Below are positions 1-10,903 of a stretch of 64,000 nucleotides of DNA, piece after piece (position 1 is the stretch's first letter; each line of letters starts with the position of its first letter). Below the pieces are notes generated by a model. The model saw nothing but the letters and a program-made list of their open reading frames with translations, was not told the DNA's origin and made no database searches. Location of the stretch: assembly GCA_020205615.1 (NCBI GenBank), contig CM035173.1, positions 47,544,617 to 47,608,616 of the forward strand, given 5' to 3'. The translations under genes were made by a program, and so were the position numbers. The DNA comes from Panax quinquefolius. Taxonomy: Eukaryota; Streptophyta; Magnoliopsida; Apiales; Araliaceae.

Positions 1-239
1 TTGACATAACCTTGTACTTGTATATTCATTATTTGGATGTTTGTATATATGTTACTTAAACAAGTTTTGAAATGTTATTATATTTATTCAAATCATATTG
101 GTTTTTAAAGGTTTATATACTAGTTTGGTGTATGTGTTGGTGGACGATGGATGTTTATATTGTTTTTGTATGTTGTTTATCTTGTGTGTATGTGTGTTGG
201 GATAAAGCGGTAGAAAAGCAGTATGAGTTTTGGAAATTT

Positions 240-623
240 CGCAAAACAAAGAAAAAACTGGTCAGAATGTTTTTCATATCGTCGATCGCGACGCGGTCAT
301 TGAACGTTATTAATAGCGACGCAAGATAGAATCAATGACCATGACGCTTGTCGCCGATAATGGTCGGCCGACACGTGGACCACGTCATCTTGGCCCCTGA
401 ACCATGTCGATTTCATTTCAAATAATCAGATTTGTCATTTTGATTACGCTTTCATGCGCGCCGCAGATATAGCGATCAAGCTAATAGTGGTCATTGATGT
501 GCATCCCAATGACCAGATTTTATCTGACGATTATCAATGACCGCGACGCTTGTCATAGATATATCTCTGCTTAATCGAGACGGTCACGATAATCGGTCAT
601 TGATAAGCTTTTTTGTTGTAGTG
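240..623. mobile_element. Terminal part of a probable CACTA (En/Spm) DNA transposon
   Basis: Read on the minus strand from 623, the sequence begins CACTACAACAAAAAAG, the usual terminus of plant CACTA elements. Inward lies a dense set of short subterminal repeats in both orientations: ATCAATGACC or its complement occurs at 295-302 (part), 331-340, 489-498, 506-513 (part), 533-542 and 595-604, interleaved with GCGACGCTTGTC-type motifs. Subterminal repeats of this kind bind the transposase in the family. The opposite terminus is not seen in the window, so the element either continues left of base 1 or is truncated. The 3-bp target duplication (right flank TAC, 624-626) cannot be tested. Confidence 0.6.
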
Positions 624-1490
624 TACAATTTATTTGATTTCTGTATTTTTTTCTCAACATTTAACAACAATAAATATTGAATTCAACTTAACATCCCATA
701 AATTAATTTCTTCTCTAAAATTTTGTTATATTTAATTAAATTTTTTTTATTCAATTTCTCTCTTTGATTTTTATACACATTTTATCTCTAACATTTATTT
801 CCTAGCATGACACTTTCTTTCTTTGACAATTATTTACTCATTATTTCTATTTAAAAAAATTTCATTCACTATCTCACTCTAAATTTTCTTTCTCTTTATA
901 CAAATTTTAGGGAGAGATAGTATTCAATAAATTTAGATTTTTTTCCTTCTCTAATGTTTGATGGAGTAATTTAGTATCTCCGTTCCAAATACGAGAATCA
1001 ACTTTGATATTAAGGTAAGGTATTTTCGGTTTTAAAATTGATATGAATACATTTTTATTGATATGAATAAATTAAGAAAAAAATGATGATATGTATCCTC
1101 AATTCTATTTGTTGCTAAAATTGATTTCTATTTTTGTCAAAATTCTATATCAGAATCAGAATTTGTTGAAAGCACATTTTCAACCATAAATATCACAAGA
1201 ATGAACTCCCAGAATTAAATAGGAGATGAATGGATGAACGATTTGTTTATTAACAATGAGGTTATCACGTAACAATTTCAAACAATAAAACTTGAAAAAT
1301 GTTATTGTAAATAATATTTGAGAATTATTTAGTTGTGTTTCATGTTATTAAATTTTTATTCTCAAGGTTTTTTTTTCGAATTTGATCCATTGAATTACGA
1401 ACGAGGCTAGATCCGTCCCTGCACTAAATGATTCAAACGCTGAGTAACCAAACATACAACAAATATCTCTCCAAAAAGACAGATAAAAAT
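624..1490. other. AT-rich non-coding DNA, possible P450 intron or truncated flank
   Basis: No coding exon was recognised here. In particular the P450 heme-binding loop (FxxGxRxCxG) and the ExxR motif, expected downstream on the minus strand of the exon at 1515-1985, were not found between 1 and 1490. The stretch could be the first intron of that gene, with later exons beyond the CACTA element and outside the window, or unrelated DNA next to a truncated gene. Confidence 0.4.
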
Positions 1491-1985
1491 TTAGTAGATA
1501 GAAAGAAATACAAACCATTTGTCTTCAAAGTGCTGCCTCGTTGTCCGATCCATGACCGAAATAAACTTGTGGAGCGCTTCGGGTTTTAAGAATTCAACAA
1601 TTAGACTCCGCAAGGCTTTGCTTTTCTCTACCGAAGGTATTGTTGCAGTTAGGATTTTGGATATGGCAGGGGCCACCAGGACACAACAAGCTTGTTTTCG
1701 TTGGAGAAAATGAATTTGTTCCCCGAGGCGCCGCAAAACTACCATTTTCTCGCCTGCTAAGGATGTTGTGAAGACATCAGGGGAGTATTTCTTCATTCTT
1801 TGTGTTACGAACTTTTCAGGGTTGCCTTTTTGGCCACAGGAGATGAATTCTATTGTTTCTCCAATTATTGGCCATCCTGTTTTGCCCGGAGGAAGTTTGT
1901 TTTGGCTACTTGGTTTGAAATTCCAAAACAGGAATAAGCAAAACACTAGTAGAAGAAGTAGTTGAGATAAGATAAAGAGATCCAT
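1491..1985 (-). pseudogene. Cytochrome P450 CYP716-like, exon 1 with two compensating frameshifts
   Basis: CYP716 enzymes are ER-anchored monooxygenases, many of which oxidise triterpene scaffolds such as beta-amyrin. Visible here are an N-terminal membrane helix (residues 2-21), the hinge LPPGKTGWPIIGE (about residues 31-43), then GNPEKFVTQRMKKYSPDVF and, near the end, FLKPEALHKFISVMD, all typical of CYP716. The start ATG at 1983-1985 has a good CCATGG context. A donor-like G|GTTTGT after the codons for DKW suggests the exon ends near 1515. Between about 1737 and 1670 the open frame reads non-homologous residues, while another frame reads GNKFIFSNENKLVVSWW, which fits the family. The frame was therefore shifted near 1734-1738 and shifted back near 1668-1675. 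No later exon is present. It could be a pseudogene, a gene fragment, or an assembly with two indel errors. Confidence 0.75.
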
Positions 1986-2044
1986 GGAACAAGCAAGAAT
2001 TGTGTGATTGTATTTGTGCCCAAAATTCAGAAATGAAAATGAAG

Positions 2045-2072
2045 GTGGAGAGTGGAGAGTGGAGAGTGGAGA
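2045..2072 (-). repeat. Four tandem copies of a 7-bp unit upstream of the P450 start
   Basis: GTGGAGA is repeated four times without interruption on the plus strand. On the P450 sense strand this is a CT-rich TCTCCAC tract 60-87 bp upstream of the ATG, where plant 5' UTRs often carry pyrimidine repeats. No clear TATA box was seen above it. Confidence 0.8.
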
Positions 2073-3654
2073 GGATATGTACTAAAATCTTTTTGGGTTA
2101 ATTGCAAAATGGTCACTCATGTTTTCATACTTTTGCAATCTTGGGGAAAGCTACAGATGGGAAGACGATGAAAGTGGTTTAAATCTCTTACCTTGGTTTT
2201 ATTTGTGTTATTTAATTTTTCGTCCTTTTGATGAAAATCCTACTAGTCACTATGCAAGGACGGATCTACTCATAGACTCGAGGGGGCCGCGGCCCCCCAA
2301 GATTTGAAAATTTTATAATTCTCACTTATTTATTTATATTATAAATTAATTTTATTATTAAATTCATTATAATTGTATATTTGTATAATTGGAGCATAAT
2401 ATTATATATGTGTTATTCTAATTAAATGATACATTTGTATCCAGATAACCAACTAAAACCTTTATTTCTTTTTAATCTTTGTATATTTTATGAAACTTGA
2501 TATTTTAATACGAAAAACGTATCTTGCGTAATGTTCAAATCATGTTGACACAACTTTGCTTGCCCCTGAGCTTAATGTTCAAACATTTTTGTCACCCCTG
2601 AACAAGAACATCGTTATCTAAAATCATCAAGAATTAAAGGTAAAGAATGATATATTAATTATTCGGAGCGTGATCCTAAAAAACGTATCGAAAATGTGCC
2701 AAATTTGACTTTCTCATTTTTAAATTTTGATTTTACTTTTCGTCCCCATTTCATGAACAAACAATATTTCAAAGTTCGAAAGTTCACAAAATTTGAAAAT
2801 ATGTTTTTAGCATGAATAATGATTTTACGTCTTTTCCGATAAAAATATTTTTATTGGAGATTACGTCTCCCTTTTCCAAATAAACGATATGTCGTAATTC
2901 GAAAAGTTTAAAAAACAAAAAAATGTTTTTTTCGTTTTATGAATAATGATTTAGCGTTTTTCTCAAAATTTTTTATTTCTTCGAAAAAATTTACCGCACA
3001 TTTATAATCATATAATACGTAATCTAGGTCAAAAATCAACATTTAACCATATGAAACACAAACATTTCTATAAAAATATTTATTTTATTTAATAAATATT
3101 AATAACCCTTATTACAAGGATGTTACATTCTCGATGATTACAAAATTTGGTAAAATTACTTGGAGCTCATGCTAGAAAATATAAATACAAATATAAATAA
3201 AAAACTAAATGGAAATGTTGAGGAATACTTGGTAACTAATGAACATGATTATGTTACTGAAACTGATTCAACGGTAGTTGACAATTAAGCAATAAAAGGC
3301 CAACACTAAAATCCCTCACCGGCGCCGCTGCTTATGGATTTAAAACTTTTTTTTATAAGAAATATAGAATAGTGTTTGCTTTCACAATTACAGTGTTTTT
3401 GACAAATGTGTAATTTGTAACTGTAAGTATAAAATGGATTAAAGAAATGAATGCTATCCGGGTTAGAATGATATTGAATAGATATCAGAGCTCCACAAAT
3501 CTAGCAAGTTCAATGTAACAATAACAGCATCAACAATAATTGTACTACTGATGGCGAACGTTACTTATTCAGATGGATGGGTGCCCTAGTCCCGTCAACA
3601 TAAATGTTTTGTTCCCTTTTGACGGGTGATATATCATTTTAATTGTCTATGTTA
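2073..3654. other. Non-coding spacer with two short inverted repeats
   Basis: No gene was recognised. A 16-bp perfect GC-only palindrome (GGGGGCCGCGGCCCCC) lies at 2282-2297 in very AT-rich DNA. It is followed by AAGATTTGAAAATTTTATAA, a phrase recalling decayed hAT-type elements in plants (weak, from memory). A second inverted repeat pairs CCCGTCAA at 3591-3598 with TTGACGGG at 3619-3626. Homology to the Tat LTR begins at 3655. Confidence 0.5.
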
Positions 3655-4097
3655 AGTTATTTTAATTCATGTAAGAACCTTTTTGATAGTTGAATAATTT
3701 AAGAAATTGAAGATTCTTAATTATATTTGATCTCTAACCTTTAAAGAAAGTGTCATGTTTAAACCGACTTTCTTTCTTTAAGATAATTGTATTTGGTCCT
3801 ATTAAGAAATTATACCTAATGAGAATTTCTAATTCTACATGGGGAAGGACTTTATGGAGGTAGTGCGATCACTATAAATACAAGGTTTTACTCTGATTCT
3901 AAAGTACACACTCTTATTATTTTCCAGGGCTAGAGCATTAAGTCTCCATTGCTAACCTTATTTTTCCAGTACTTATTCTTACACCAGAGCTATTCCCCAG
4001 CGGCCCAAATCGTCAAGTTTTTGGTGTGATTCCGTTTTTGTGCAGGATTGGACGCGCTTTGGTGATTAGAGCGCGTGGACGGATCTTGGTGTTAATA
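3655..4097 (+). repeat. 5' LTR of the Tat element, 5'-truncated
   Basis: This aligns along its length with 35079-35522 but lacks the initial TGTTGGGGCG... segment of the 3' copy. It has a TATA box (TATAAATA) at 3873-3880. It ends GTTAATA where the 3' copy ends GTTAACA. The many substitutions between the copies point to an old insertion, consistent with the nested elements inside. Confidence 0.85.
3873..3880 (+). promoter_or_regulatory. TATA box of the Tat 5' LTR
   Basis: TATAAATA in an otherwise unstructured part of the LTR. The same sequence is kept in the 3' LTR at 35298-35305. It is the likely Pol II promoter of the element. Confidence 0.65.
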
Positions 4098-4117
4098 GTG
4101 ACGCTAGAAGGAGGGGT
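4098..4117 (+). other. Primer-binding-site-like sequence of the Tat element
   Basis: Immediately after the 5' LTR end lies GTGACGCTAGAAGGAGGGG, in the place where a tRNA primes minus-strand DNA synthesis. The tRNA cannot be assigned by eye, so this rests mainly on position. Confidence 0.45.
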
Positions 4118-4162
4118 TTATAGTGTTGCTAATTTTCAAACAGGAGTTTTTCGGGTGTAATC

Positions 4163-5985
4163 ATGGTAAACAACAAGACAGACTCTAGAGTTGGGAAGTC
4201 AACGACGAACAGATCTACTCAGCCAAGAGGATCAGTCATGGATAGGTTGGGTCCGTCTAGGAGCATCCAGGATAGGCTCGGGCCCCACAGTAACTTAGTG
4301 GCTCCATCAAAGGACATGGCAGATGGCCCTCGGCGAAGATTGTTCTCGACTGCCAGCAAGGATGCCGGTCCTGGGGGTCGTGTAGAGGATGCACCGTCCT
4401 GAACATGTCCCCATGATGACGGTCATAACGAAAGGAGGTTTATCTTATCCAAAAAGGCTCAGGAGACGGATGATGTCTTGAAAGCCTTACTCTTGCAATG
4501 AAAGGAGATTGATCAACAGATGGTGTTATAGATCGTGGGGAACGAGGAAGGTGCCTTCAACCATAGCCAAAGGCGGTGGTGGTTGCCAGGAGGATCAGTC
4601 CAGGGCACATCGTTTGGACTATTCTTGGCAAACCGAGAGCAGGCTTCGGAGTCGTTCTCGGTACTGGAGCAGACGTAGGAGCAGATCGAGAAAACGGTCA
4701 CTCGGGAACCAATCCAGGACACATCGTCCAGATTGCTCTTGGCACAATGGGAGCAGGCACCGAAGTCACTCCAGTGCAGCAAGTTCTAAAAGTAGAGGTC
4801 AGTCAAATTACAGGAGACGAGATTCATCTCTCGATAGAAGAAGGCAAGGCAAAAGAGATCCTTCCCCCCGAAGAAGTGAGACGGAAGAGCTGGCAAGGAA
4901 GTTAGATGAACTGGAAAAATGGTTAGCTGAGGGGAATCAGAATCTTACGACCCCTGTTAAATCTTCATCACCATTCTCCCCAAAAATTGTTCAAGAGAAG
5001 GCGGGTCCGAGTAAGAAACCCCGTCACATGGAGATTTATGACGGTTCGGGGGATCCTTATGAACACACAAAGGCTTATGATCGGCTAATAATTTACTACG
5101 ACTACTTAGATGCTGCCAAATGTCAGATGTTCATGATCACCCTCAGGAAGGATGTTAGGCATTGGATGATGACACTGGTCCCAAATTCAGTCACGTCCTG
5201 GATAGGCCTCTGTGACAAATTTCATGCTTAGTTCGGTAGTAACATATGGAGAGGAATGCCGAAGGGTCATTATCCCAGATCAGACAGTACTCCAACGAAA
5301 CTTTAGGTCAATACGTTAAACAATTTCGAGAGATCGTGTGTTAGGTCTCAGATTTGAATGACTTTCAGGCGGTGGGTCTTTTTCAGAATGGTTTGGACCT
5401 TGTAAAATCCAAGAAGTTGGTTAAAGAGCTAATGTTCAACCATCCGAAGAGTTTGGCCGAAGCCTTTGACAAGGTCGAAGGCTTTATTATGGTGGGGGAG
5501 GCGATGGGCAGCCTGAAGTAGAACCCATTAGAAGAACCAAAGAATAAGGAAAAAGAGAAAGGAAATAATAATGATGACAAGTCGGGTTGTTATCAGAAGA
5601 AGTACAGTAACAGCAATGGTGGTTCGGGTGGAGGACGTCCGTCTTTCCCGAATTAGAGAGTTAACAAGGTCTACACAAAGCTCAACACTGATCGGGCTAC
5701 TATTCTAGAACATATAAAGGACAAGCTTTACTTCGAACCAGCAAAGGACAACATAAAATATAGCAGAGGGAACATGAACAAATACTGTGATTATCATGAG
5801 TCAATTGAACATTCTACGGAGACTTGCTGGGGTCTGATGGACCCGATCGAGAAGAATGTTTAGAATGGAGCTTTGGTTTAGTACATCACAGGACGAGCTA
5901 CTTCGAGGGGACAACAGGAGAACAACACCCAGTACCGAATCCGACCACCTTGCCCCAACAACATGATTTGAACTAGGCAATACGC
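4163..5985 (+). pseudogene. Tat gag polyprotein, broken
   Basis: Capsid/nucleocapsid region of the outer element. The first open piece (4163-4402) begins at the ATG at 4163. A second (4509-5231) has an Arg/Ser-rich N-terminal half (many RS and SR pairs, roughly residues 45-125) followed by the retrotransposon gag domain, with YDGSGDPYEH, CQMFM and NSVTSW. Homology continues in another frame from about 5244 (QIRQYSNETLGQYV), interrupted by stops at 5342 and 5518. Near 5770-5830 a C-x2-H-x4-H-x4-C cluster (CDYHESIEHSTETC) matches the variant zinc knuckle of Tat gag proteins. At least one frameshift and several stops make it non-functional. Confidence 0.8.
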
Positions 5986-5988
5986 CAG

Positions 5989-6905
5989 GTGGTGGATGTG
6001 ATCACGGGTGATTCAGTCAGGAAGGTTACGGGGAAGAAGCGGCGAGGATTCTTGGATGCGGTACTACCAGTGTATGATAAGCCTATAAGGAGTCAAAGAC
6101 TGTACCCTTGCTCGGTGATTTTTTTTACTGATGAGGATTTTCCTTTGGAGCCCATCGAACCACACGAAGGAGCCTTGGTCATTACTGCACAGATGGGTTC
6201 GATGGACATAAAGCGGATGATGATTGATAATGGTTCGTCAGTGGACATATTGTATGCTCATACCTACCAGAGGATGGACTTGGAAGGCATAAAGATGGAG
6301 ATCAGCCACGATCCTCCCTTGTATGGATTCAACAACGATTTGATTAAGGTTACTGGGACGATCGAGTTACCAGTGGTCTTCGGGATGGCTCCTCAACAGG
6401 TAGAAATAATGTGTAGATTTTTTATAGTACATATGAATTCATTGTACAATGTTATTCTTGGGAGACCGACCTTAACAGCTCTTCAAGCAGTGACTTTAAT
6501 TCATCACTTCAAAATTAAGTTTCCTACGTTGAATGGAGTTGGTCAGGTGGCTGGAGATCTCGACTTGGCAAGGAGGTGCTACAGGAATGCATTGATCTTT
6601 TCGGGGGTAGGAGTCAGCAAAGCATAAATAGACTATGGAAATAGAGATTGAACTGTTTACTGAGGGTAGCACAGAACCTCTCATCATGTATGCTGAAGAG
6701 ACTAAAGAGGTTGAGTTGATTCCGGGAAAGAAGGATAAGATCGTCAGAATCGATTCGGGACTACAGGAACCTTTTCGGACAAGCCTAGTGAAACTGTTAC
6801 AGTGTTATGCGGATATATTCATATGGGTCCCTAATGACATGCCCGATGTTGATCAGAAAGTAGTTGTGCATAGGCTTCATGTGGACCCAGCAAAGAAGCC
6901 AGTAA
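5989..6905 (+). pseudogene. Tat pol N-terminal part: aspartic protease and linker to RT
   Basis: The open stretch 5989-6627 holds a retroviral-type aspartic protease with the active-site segment DNGSSVDILY at 6226-6255; the usual D-T/S-G is here D-N-G. The flap side has VILGRPTL, as in Tat proteases. A second open piece (6635-6905) is the linker leading into RT. It ends where a solo LTR inserted at 6906. Deleting that insertion and one duplication copy rejoins KKPV to RQK in frame, which fixes the breakpoint. Confidence 0.82.
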
Positions 6906-9484
6906 TGTGACGCCCCAAAATAAGTATACATCACCCATTCCGAGTCGCCAAATACATGGTACAAAATTCAAATACAACTTAATTAATACAACTGTCGTGT
7001 AAATACGACAAAATATATGCTGAGAGTTTTAACACGAATATTGTCTTCTAGACAATATCCAAACTTAAATTCAATCTTATTACAATTATTATCACACTAT
7101 TTCATAGAATAGTGAGGACTACTAAAACAACCATTTGGACCGTCACTCCGTTCCCCGACTAGTCCCAGCTATATTCTCATTTCCCGAAGAGAACAATGAA
7201 AGCAAAGGGTGAGCTTAACTAGCCCAGTAAAGAATATTATGACTAAGATAATGCAGAATAAATTATCATTAGCCTTCAACAGTGTTAAATTGATAGAATA
7301 TAATAGACACCAAGTTTAACTACAGCGGAACAAACAATCCATTAGAAGAGTCAAGTAGAGAATGATATCTACTATCTTCTATGATTTAAAATTTTATCAT
7401 CAATTTTATCGCTGAGACTCAACTCAATAAATAATCCACATCACTGAATTATCCATGCACTACGGGCCAAGGATATTCATTATTATCACCAATGGTCATG
7501 ATCATGCCAACAACTGTCCATAAATGCACTACGGGCCAACGAGGACTTTTACTACATCATTTATAACATTACATGTCATGATTATACCGAATAATCCCTG
7601 GTCATAATCATACCAATTAACAGTCCATCTATGCAATACGGGCCAAAGATAACTTTCATCACAATATAAGCATGATGATGATGACAATGATATAAGAATT
7701 CAATTAAATGAAAGCAAAGGATAAATTTTAAAGATTTATAATTCAATTTATCCAGAATTCAATAATGTCCAAATTGTCAACATGATACTGCTTTGTGGAG
7801 TAAAATTCAAGAATAATATTGTATCAAAAATGATTTAGACCGAAAAAAATCAATTTTTATCATGAATAGTACCCCGGGTGAATAGTACCCGAGTAAATAG
7901 TATCCCGTGAATAGTACTTTGGGAATAGTACCCCATCAATAGTACCCCGACATGAAAAGATTAAAATTTAACAAGAATGTTCAGAAAAATATTTCTGTGA
8001 AACGATACTAGATGAAGCGCAAATTTCAAGGATATTCTACTAATTTCAGGAATTATAGAAGCAATACTTACTATATTAAGTTTAAATTTAGGAATATGAA
8101 ATAAAATAATATCCCTTCCATAATATGGAGTATGAAAGAAAATAATATTTCTTACGAGTATTGAAATAAAATAATATCATTTACCTTAGTAGAAACTGGA
8201 TTTGACTGGAATATCGGATATTATTCTGAGAAAATTTTGCACAAAAACTACGCTCAAAGTATCCATATACTCAAGAAAAATACTCACAATACTATAGAAT
8301 AAGGATTTCTGATATTGAAGGTTTGTTTTAGGAAGGAGGGGTTACCCCCTATTTATAGCAAGGGAGGAAGAAAAAAAAAATTAAAGCATTCTACCTAACT
8401 CTCATTTTTTTTCCTTCTCTGCCTAATATGTTTGCCTAACTCCTCTCTTTTTTCAATTGTTGGGGTCCCACACATGAGAAACACAGCTTTGCAGACCTAA
8501 TTTCTCCATCAACCATTTCTACCGACCATTCCCACTAATTAAAAAAATGTTACAAACTATTTTTTTGAAAACAAAGTATTCATATACATTTTGTTTACTT
8601 CCATTCCTTAACCACATGCTTATATATTATTATAATATTATTATTATTAAATTATAATATATTATAATAATATATATGGAGGAGATAATTATAATTTCAC
8701 AGAAAAATATGTCAAACTTTCAACAAATACAAAACTCCTTCATTAATATTAAAATTGAACTAATATCCACCACATAATAATTATTCATAAATAATATTAT
8801 AAGCTCACAATATTAACACAATATTAACAACCAGATCATTCCCACGAAAGAGGGGGCTTTCCGATAAATATTTATCCTTATTGGCGCGCAATTAGATAAC
8901 CTAACCCCTTTCCTCGATAGAATTTTCTAAACATTACCAATAATGCTAACTAATAATATGAATAATTGTGTCGTGTCAATTATTGATTTAATAATATAAA
9001 ATATTGTGCAGATGATACTATGACAATAATTTAATCAATAATATGAGATACTGTGCAACAATTACTATGGCAATTATTGAATAAAACTGAGTGACTTCGC
9101 ATGTAAGAATCAATAATCAAAGATAATGTACAATACCGTGTGCTACTATGCAACCACCTGTATTACTGTACTTTAATCAATGGATATTTCAACAGTTAAC
9201 GGTAAAACTTTCGCTGTTATTTTTATAAAAAGATATTTACGCTTTTTTTTAACCGATAATAATTACATTGTGGGGTCCACTAATGATTGTGTAGATAAAT
9301 ACGAATATTCTCTGATAAAATGAATATTCTCCGACCAATTGAATATTTTATGACAACTTGCTTACTTTGCAAAATTTGTAAATATTATCCACAACTATAA
9401 CATTATATCAAATCCACACCATAATATTCAAAAATAATATTTAGAGAAAAATTAATCTTTATTCATAAAAGTTGGGGTCTTACA
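6906..9484 (-). mobile_element. Tekay-family solo LTR inserted in Tat pol
   Basis: On the plus strand it runs TGTGACGCCCC...GGGGTCTTACA, the reverse complement of the Tekay LTR termini at 22420 and 34997. Flanks AGTAA (6901-6905) and AGTTA (9485-9489) are a 5-bp target duplication with one substitution; the host frame shows AGTTA is original. A TATA box lies on the minus strand at 8350-8357. A short array of GAATAGTACCCCG-like units occupies about 7864-7950, and shared-loop hairpins lie at 7450-7475, 7516-7546 and 7623-7650. No internal coding region is present, as expected after recombination between two LTRs. Confidence 0.92.
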
Positions 9485-10903
9485 AGTTAGGCAGAAGGGG
9501 AGGATCTTCGCCCTGAAAAGGCAAAAGATAATAGATGAGGAGATAGCAACGCTTTTAGCAGCAGACTTCATCTTCGAGATTGACTACCTGGAGTGGATGG
9601 CGAATGTAGTGTTGGTTCAAAAACAGAACGAGAAGTGGCGGGTCTGCATTGATTACTCAAATTTGAATAAAGCGTGTTTGAAGGACTTCTACCCACTTCC
9701 GCACATTAACCAACTAATTGATGCTACTTCGGGATACGCCTTACTATGTTTTGTGGAAGCTTTTTCGGGGTATCATCAAATTTTGATGCATAAGGAAGAT
9801 ATCCCGAAGACAACATTCATTACTCATCTGGCGATGTATGCTTACAAGAAGATGAACTTTGGATTGTTGAATGCCGGAGCCACGTACCAAAGAATGATGA
9901 ACTATGTGTTCTTGAGGCAGTTGGGTCAGAGCATGGAGGTTTATGTAGATGATATGATTTTCAAAAGCATGTTAGTTTGAGGTCATCTGGATGATTTGGA
10001 TGATTTCTTTTAGATTGTCCGACACTATAAGCTCAGGTTGAATCTGACGAAGTGTACCTTCGATCTGGGCACAGGGAAATTTATGGGCTATCTGATCAGC
10101 AAAAAAGGAATCGAGGCGAACCCAGAGACGATAAAATCTATTTTGGATATAAATTCTCCTTTGTCATGCAAGGATGATTTAGTCGTACAAGGATGTTCAA
10201 CATTTGACGAGTTAAATTGCAGCTTTGAGGAGGTTTATGTCTAAGTCGGTAGAGGTGTTTGTCATTTTTTGATACATTGAAAGGCCCAAAGAACGAGAAG
10301 ACCTTCCAATGGACTTCGAAATGCGAGGATGATTTTCAGGGGATTAAGAAGTATTTGTCTTAAGCTCCATTATTGGTAAAACCAGCTCTTGCTAAGCCCC
10401 TATATTTGTATTTGGCTGCAAGTTCGTTGGAAGTAGGAGCAGTATTTATGCGGGAGATTGGGGGTAAGCAACACCCAGTTTACTATATGAACCATGCCCT
10501 TAAGGATGCAGAAAGAAGGTATCCGAATTTTGAGAAGTTTGCCTATGCGTTGATAATAGCCAGTTGGAAGCTACGATAATATTTTCAAGGTCAGCTAATT
10601 GTGGTATACACTGATCATCCCTTGAAGAAAGTGTTGACCATCCTTTGAAGAAAGTGTTGGGTAAGCCATACATTTTGGTTCTACTTGTTGTGTGGTCGAT
10701 GGAGTTGAAACAATTTATACTAGATTATCATCCTCGAACAATAATAAAGGGGCAAGCCTTAACCGACTTTATAGTGGAGTGTTCATTTTTGAGGCAGATG
10801 ATAGTTAAAGTCAGACGAAAGGGGTTGTTTAGACCATCATGGATGTTCATCCAGTTCAGAGTTTGTGGATGTTGTATGCAGATAGATCTTCTATTTTGGA
10901 TGT
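9485..10903 (+). pseudogene. Tat pol: reverse transcriptase and first RNase H, broken
   Basis: RT motifs are readable: WRVCIDYSNLNKAC near 9640, a substrate-pocket motif FSGYHQI near 9770, and the catalytic YVDDM at 9942-9956. The usual D of the conserved MDAFSGY-type motif is E here. RNase H follows at 10373-10579, with PALAKPLYLYL... and HALKDAERRYPNFEK. Stops occur at 9978, 10012, 10242 and 10577. A 23-bp segment is duplicated in tandem around 10612-10660 (DHPLKKVL encoded twice), shifting the frame. Coding resumes to LYADRSSILD, where the Athila-like element interrupts the second RNase H. Confidence 0.85.

Noticed and set aside
72..329. 85-codon plus-strand open frame near the window start
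   Set aside because: Low-complexity hydrophobic and Cys/Trp-rich, running into the CACTA subterminal repeats; no homology recognised.
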